This document shows, one piece after another, positions 58,037 through 64,000 of a stretch of 64,000 nt of DNA. Origin of the DNA: Puffinus mauretanicus (lineage: Eukaryota; Chordata; Aves; Procellariiformes; Procellariidae); contig JAJKFH010000948.1 of assembly GCA_023333565.1 (NCBI GenBank), forward strand, positions 2,554,001-2,618,000, read 5' to 3'. The position numbers and the translations under genes are program-made. Position 1 is the first letter of the stretch. Every line of letters starts with the position of its first letter. A model generated the notes under the pieces. That model was not told where the DNA came from. It searched no databases and worked only from the letters and a program-made list of their open reading frames with translations.

Positions 58037-60131
58037 AACTAATGAGGCTTTTGCTACACCTGTAGTAATATTTTCTTCCTAGCTTAAATAGTGAAATCTT
58101 TTTTTGGTTTATGCTCTTTCTGTTGCTTAGCAGCAGGAGTTTTCCAAAGATAGCATTTACTTCTCACATTCAAGATGAACTGACTATTTCTCTCCCTCAT
58201 AATATGGGGCCTATATGTTGGAGGAAATTTTGACTCTTAGATAATTAATACAAAATCATACATATGGTGTCACAAAATACATGTTGATAATAGCTAGTCT
58301 TTAGGTTTTATATACAAAGTAAATTCTGGTGGTTCCTTGCCTTGCTTTAGCTTACAGGTATAGTATATATTTTATAGATTTTTTTTTCCAAGTGTGCCTG
58401 TGTGTGCGTATATTTTTATAGATGAAGATAGTATATGTGTATGTACGCGCATGCACACAAATATTTTAAAACATAACTTTGCTTTGTTAATGCTGTTGCA
58501 CTAGTAAATACAGATACTTTAAGTTCAATTATGTAAGTAGTCTAATGTAAATGGTCAATTTCTTGAAGAAATTCTTATCAAGACTAAGTATACTTACTTT
58601 TCATTCTGAAATAGAACATTACTTAGGGAAAGGGCTTTATGGAGTCTTCTTAACATCTTGCTTCATCCTATGAGTAATACAATATGTATGTAGAATGTGT
58701 GGTACACATATTAGTTGTACTAGCAAGGCTGTATTTGAGGTTGATAATTCCACATGAAACTAGGTTTTCATGTGTCCAGTACCTTCTCAAAACTATCTCC
58801 TTTGGTGAAATTGTCTCTGCTCCTTCACTAAAACATTTCTTTTGTGTTACAAAAACCCACAAAGACATTATCAATAGCCATACATCTGTTTTCTCAATAC
58901 TAACAACATTCTGCAGGATTGCAAGGTTTTCATTTCTCAAAGCTAACAAAAAACTGTTTTAGGAGTTACAGGGACAACATCCAAAGTAGATTCCGTGTGA
59001 AAGGCAGTATGCTGAGCAGCCAGTACTTAGGACTGCATTTCTTTTTGCTAACTGTTCATGCAATAAACTTATATAGATCACAAGGTGACACCTTGATAAG
59101 ATTTGTATATTACACTGTTGCCAGTTAATTCCTCATTTGAAATATATAAGTGGGAGTTTATGATACGTAGACCTGGTGTTGGACTTTTGTATAGGTGGAA
59201 ATTTTCACCCATATAATTTTTCTCTTTCTATCTGTCTCTTGATCTATTTTTGCAGTTTATCTAGGTTACCATATTCATTGGCGGCATTAGAAAAAATGGA
59301 ACAGTTGGTTCTGTTAATCAAGATCCTTGTAGCTGTTTAATACCACTATTTATGAGATACCAGAATGCCTGGGGAAAGAGATTATTCATCAAATACATTT
59401 CTCAATTGTTTGCTATAGCTGTGGGTCTGAATAAAACATGCCTCCTGCAGAACTCAGTCATCTTTCAGTTTTGAATTGTTTCCCTGCACAAACTCTGATA
59501 GGATTTTATTATTAAGAGAATAACTCCAGTAGAGATAGTGTCTAAAAATATTCTTTATTATGGAAGTTGCATTATTTTAGACCAAGTACTTTGTTCATAT
59601 TAAGCTCATATTTGCACAATTTGTGAATGTTGAAGTGGCTAAGAACGTCTTTGTCTGTCAGGGTGAAATCTTGGCCCTGCTGAAGAGGTTTCGTCCATTT
59701 ATTGTCTGAGTTTTCTCTCAGCAATTCCAGGAGGCTTGTTCCAGAGTGCTTTATACAGTACCTCCAAAGGCCACTCACTGCAAACTGAGCAGCTGCATAA
59801 TAAAAGTTATTTGCAGTACAAAACTGGAGAGCTACAATTTAAAAGCCCGCTTTCTGGGAAGCAAGTTACCAGTGGGAAGTACTTGAGAACACCTGGTTTG
59901 AATACATAGTTCCTTTGATCCTTGCTGCATTTAATCTGTCTATTTTGAAAATGCTAAGATATTTAGCATTAAGTCTCACACTTAATGTTAAATGCTGTGG
60001 TAGAGAGAACATTCAGATTGTATTGATGCCCTGCTCTTTCACTAAATCTTCTCCAAACACAGCAAAAGTACTGTGGGTTGTAGCCCTATTGTCTACACTG
60101 GATTCAATCTTGAAATGTAACCTGAGTCTAC

Positions 60132-60159
60132 AGGTTGAATTCAGTAGGTTGAATTCAGA
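60132..60159. repeat. 14-bp tandem duplication
   Basis: AGGTTGAATTCAG occurs twice in direct tandem, separated by one base. Confidence 0.9.
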
Positions 60160-60330
60160 TAGCTTTCTGAGTACTGATTTACACTTCTACAAAGAAAAGG
60201 AACTGATCTCAAAAAAAGTGCTGCATATTGTAATAAGAGGGTATATTCTAGCGCAGAAGATGTATCTGATGGATGTTTGCGTGTGCATGTACAAATGCAT
60301 TCTTTCTCTCTGCTAAGTCTGAGATATACA

Positions 60331-60365
60331 TACACACACACACATACACACACACATATATATGA
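60331..60365. repeat. (AC)n with TA tail
   Basis: Two (AC)n runs separated by a T interruption, ending in TATATATA. Confidence 0.9.
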
Positions 60366-62669
60366 AGTCAGTGGACATCTTTTTTTGGCAATTCTGACAG
60401 TCTGTAATTCTCCTCTGCTTTTGTACTTTTAAAGAATACAGACAGAAGGTGCAAATAGGCTTCTGTTTTGTAGCCACCATTCTGTGCCTGTTTTTCAACT
60501 ATTCCTCCTCTCTTCCCCTCCTCCATGTGGCAATTCATTGCAGGTGCATCACTGCAGGGGAGATAGTACTACAATAAAAGCATATCTATTTGGAAAATTA
60601 TCTCCTGGAAATTGAAATTAACATATTTGTTAATGTTGCAAGTTAATCATGCAGAAACTCAGAATCAGAGAATTAGGGCTCCCAAAATTACAGTAATTTT
60701 CCTTTTCAGGGCATGATAGGATTGTGTCCACCTGGCTGAATATTTGTCTTTTATTTGTTTCCAAAGAATATGCACCATCATGATGAAGGTGCTCTGGCCA
60801 CAGTAGAGTTCGCCACACAAAGCTAAAAAATACTTGGTGCTTAATTCCAACTTCTTTTTCAGTATGGTTTATGCTGGCAGCAACCCCAACTAAAATGTAG
60901 AGAAGAGATATAAATCAAGGCAAAGTGGAAGAATGGAAATATGACAACAGAGATTGTATTAGGCACTGAAAGTCACAGCTGTAGAAAGAAATGAAACCCT
61001 ATATTTATGAATTATGGGAACAGTGCATTCAGCAAGGTGTCCTTCTCTTTCATCAGGACCAGACTTGTTTAGATGGCCATTCATCAAATCAGCTTGGCTG
61101 TCAGTGTAACAACCCTTTTTGGTTCCCTTTGGGGCCTGTAGGGTAATGGATGGGAAGGCAGCACCATTGTCTCCCATTTCTTTATGTTTGTGCACTATTT
61201 GTGTGCTTCTGACTAGAGAAGGGAAGAAAAAAGACTATTTTATACTAGAAAATTAATTCTCTTCATTGAAAGTTACAACAGTACTTTTATATAGTAGGTG
61301 CTTGTACCATTCACTAAATGTTACATTCCAAAGTGAATATATAATGTCAAGTTTCTGTTATGGCTACATGCCTACCCATTTTCATACTAGTAAAAACAAC
61401 AAGTGGTGTTTTGACATCAGCTAACACTTCAGCAGCAACGAGGGTGTTGTTTTTTTCCTAGCTGTTGTGGTGGTTATTATTGTTTATTATACTAACAGCG
61501 GTACCTTGGAAACCCAATCTAAAGTCAAGCTCTGTTGTTCCAAACACCCTATGGACTAATGGTGAGGATAAAAAAACCCAGATTCTCACTACTACCTTGG
61601 ACAGCTTGCAGTCTTGTCTTAAGGCTGAATGCAATGAGTAGATAAAACAGACAAACAGGTTTGGGAAGGTAAGATTATAAATCACGTCCATAAATTAAAA
61701 GCAGAGGTCTCAGTTCACTGACTTTCCAACTACCGTATTTACTTGCTAAATGCTATTTGGACTCTTGCTTCCCTAAATTTACCATTAAAATCAAAAGTGG
61801 CTGTGATGCACATCTGTTCTAAAATTCTTATCTATTACGACACATGAAGTGCTGTTTCATGGTGTGGCATTTATACTTTTCGAGGATTTTCTGTTATTTT
61901 GAGATGAGTGATGAGAAACCTTAATGGGTTTTTGCAGTGGTATGAGACTGGGTTTTCTTGCATAAAATAGAAGGTTAAAATAGACAGGAAATGCTATGTG
62001 TATTTCAGTATTGGTTATATGTGAATTCAAGAGGCTGTCTTACCTTCTTTGTATCTTGTATGGGCATTACAGATACCTAAATTAATACTTTATATGATAG
62101 AATTATAATGTCTACTATAAATAGTCATGGATGTCTGTGAAGTTGTAAAGGAAGGGAAAATTGGGATCTAATTTTTTAGTTTTTATCTAATTTGTATAAT
62201 TGGTAAGAAATATTTGGCTGACATTCAATGGTGTTCACCTATTTGTATAATACATGTAATAGTATCTTCTAACTTTGAAAAAATGCAAGTTCTTGAAATT
62301 AAAGGATGATATTCATAATGTGGATGAGGCTATGGTATGTCTGGAAAGAATGAGTAAACACCTTGAATTGGATTCTTTCTTACACTAAAAATCTCCTGTT
62401 CTGACTATTTTGTAGATCTTTGCAGCAGCATATTCTGATGCTGGACTGCTGTAGGCAGAGGTAGATTCAGATGGACTCTGTTTAAGTTCACTTAGTAATC
62501 TGTACAAAAGTTGAACAGGTTGGGGGGCAGGAATCAATATTTTTGGGGTAGTCATTTGCTGCAGAGATGTCTGCAGTGTTGAGGCTGTGATTCCACATTT
62601 TCGTCTCTAACTGCTTAGCCCGTGTCAGCAAAGGCAATATATCCATTTAATGAGTTGTTGAGAATCTAG

Positions 62670-62723
62670 ATAATGTATTCTATTCAGTTCGTTATTTTGA
62701 TAACTATAATGTATTCTATTCAG
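62670..62723. repeat. 18-bp direct repeat
   Basis: ATAATGTATTCTATTCAG occurs at 62670-62687 and again at 62706-62723. Confidence 0.9.
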
Positions 62724-64000
62724 CTGGGTTATTCAGTACCCAAAAATTAGTCCTGGTTTTAATTATTTCTCATTTTGCTAGTTAGCCATCCCAAAGCTAT
62801 TCCGTGGAAGGTAGGGTTAAGGTGCATCAGTGTGCAAGTAGAGTGGTGTATTTTAAATTGATGTTTAAAGTGTTTGTATCAGTCATATTTCATGTGAAAC
62901 CGTGACTGGAAAATTCCTCATTTTAACTGTTCCTCCTCTCCCAACAAAAGAGACTGCAGCTAATTTATTTGTTAACAAATTGCATGTGTTTTGTGTTGCA
63001 CTATACATTTTTCAGATTATGGCATAGTGCTTTGTGAAAAACTAAAATAAAAGAATGGGAAGGAAGGGGACAAAAACCTGCTATACCTCTGTCTTTCCTT
63101 TTCTCTGGTGGATACTAGCAATGTATTTTCCATTGCCATTTAGTTACGTGCCTTATGTGAGTCTGTACAATGTGCTTACCACCTGCAACAAACATGAATG
63201 AAAATCCTGGATGTAAACAGTGATGTCCAGGATCAAACGCTGTTGCTTGGATGCACCTCTATCACTGCAGCAAAAAACAGTAAAGAAAATTATTTTATGG
63301 ATGAAGGCTTGTTGTCCTCTAACTCCTGCTTGTTTTACACTTTTCCTTCTGCACAAAAGCACTTTACATGGCTGTGTCTTTTGTTTAGCCAGTGAAGATC
63401 AGATGTATCTCCTCTTCAACCAATTGAGTGAGGGTACTGTAAAGTGTTCCTGCCTCTAAGAGATTTAGGTACAATGGTGCCCTACAAGTTCTTCAGCCTC
63501 TTACACGTTGCTGTAGGTAGATCATAGCTGCTGTGTTTACGCCTTCAGAATTTATTTCTTCTAAATAGAGGGTGGGTAGTTTGAATGAAGTTTGCTCCAT
63601 TCTTTTCCTAAGATTCTTGCCTACAAATGAACTTTTGTTCATACCGATTTCTCTGGGAAATGCAAAAATAAAGAGCTTAAAGAGGCTACTTTACAAGCTT
63701 GCTGGTAGTTTTTCTAGGGACAGTTTTTTGGGTTGTGGGGTTTAGGTGTTGGGTTTTTTGGGTGAGAGTATTCAGCACGTTTTTCTGGTTATATTGGTTC
63801 TTTCTTGATTTTCTAATAGGAATCAGTTACATACTTTATGCTGTCCTTTCAGTGGTCTTCAGTGTGCTAAAATATTAAACAGATCGAATCTTGAACAAGA
63901 ATGTCTTAGATAAAGGAAGGGAATCCTCTGATCGGTCAGCTGTCTGGCTTGAGGAAAAGGGCTTGGGAGATCCGAGTTGTGAATGACATTCTCCACAAAG

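Larger units (their letters stand above)
43537..64000 (+). other. ABCA13: Long intron after NBD1 (no exon found)
   Basis: Across 20.4 kb I find no exon with TMD2 or NBD2 features. Candidate acceptors, for example near 47801, are followed by early stops. The region holds simple repeats (44061-44150, 60331-60365), one old LTR (52643-53211) and short tandem duplications (57988, 60132, 62670). Otherwise it is plain AT-rich DNA. It is most simply a long intron continuing past the window. Confidence 0.7.

Noticed and set aside
1..64000. CRISPR array, tRNA, rRNA or bacterial operon
   Set aside because: No regularly spaced repeats, no cloverleaf or rRNA motif recognised, and the gene structure is clearly eukaryotic.

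Overview
The window is a piece of a vertebrate nuclear genome, almost certainly a bird. It is AT-rich, intron-dominated DNA with CR1 LINE copies ending in tandem 8-bp 3' units, and with solo LTRs of a type common in bird genomes. No bacterial-style gene organisation is present. I recognise one protein-coding gene, on the + strand: a central part of ABCA13, the giant ABCA-subfamily ATP-binding cassette transporter. The identification rests on residue-by-residue resemblance to mammalian ABCA13 as I remember it; no search was run.

Seventeen exons (E1-E17 here) lie between 93 and 43536. Their splice sites and phases chain without a break, giving 982 codons (2946 nt) with no stop or frameshift. 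E1-E7 (93-24215) encode the membrane-proximal end of the very large extracellular domain. E8-E12 (25052-34720) encode the remaining helices of the first transmembrane domain. E13-E17 (37673-43536) encode the first nucleotide-binding domain, with Walker A, Q-loop, LSGG signature, Walker B and H-loop all intact. The gene is cut at both ends: the start and most of the extracellular domain lie upstream, and the second transmembrane and nucleotide-binding halves must lie downstream. From 43537 to the end (20.4 kb) I find no exon, so this is read as one long intron after NBD1.

The introns hold the accessory content. A 5'-truncated CR1 at 9022-10162 (minus strand) still has an open reverse-transcriptase frame. 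An older LINE reverse-transcriptase remnant lies at about 12755-13075. A longer, frame-broken CR1 (about 29226-31680, minus strand) was interrupted by a solo LTR at 30329-30841. A second LTR of the same family sits at 41597-42117, between the exons carrying the NBD1 signature and H-loop. A third, much older copy lies in the opposite orientation at about 52643-53211. The two younger LTRs have TG...CA ends and clear 5-bp target duplications (GAGAC and GATTA).

Several simple-sequence tracts are head-to-head inverted repeats, notably an interrupted (AAT)n/(ATT)n palindrome at 12655-12730. A GC-rich island at about 16640-17030 is unexplained. I found no RNA gene, CRISPR array or second protein-coding gene. 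The most useful leads are the inverted microsatellites, the LTRs carrying a palindromic TGACGTCA site inside ABCA13, the weak splice donors, and the missing second half of the transporter.
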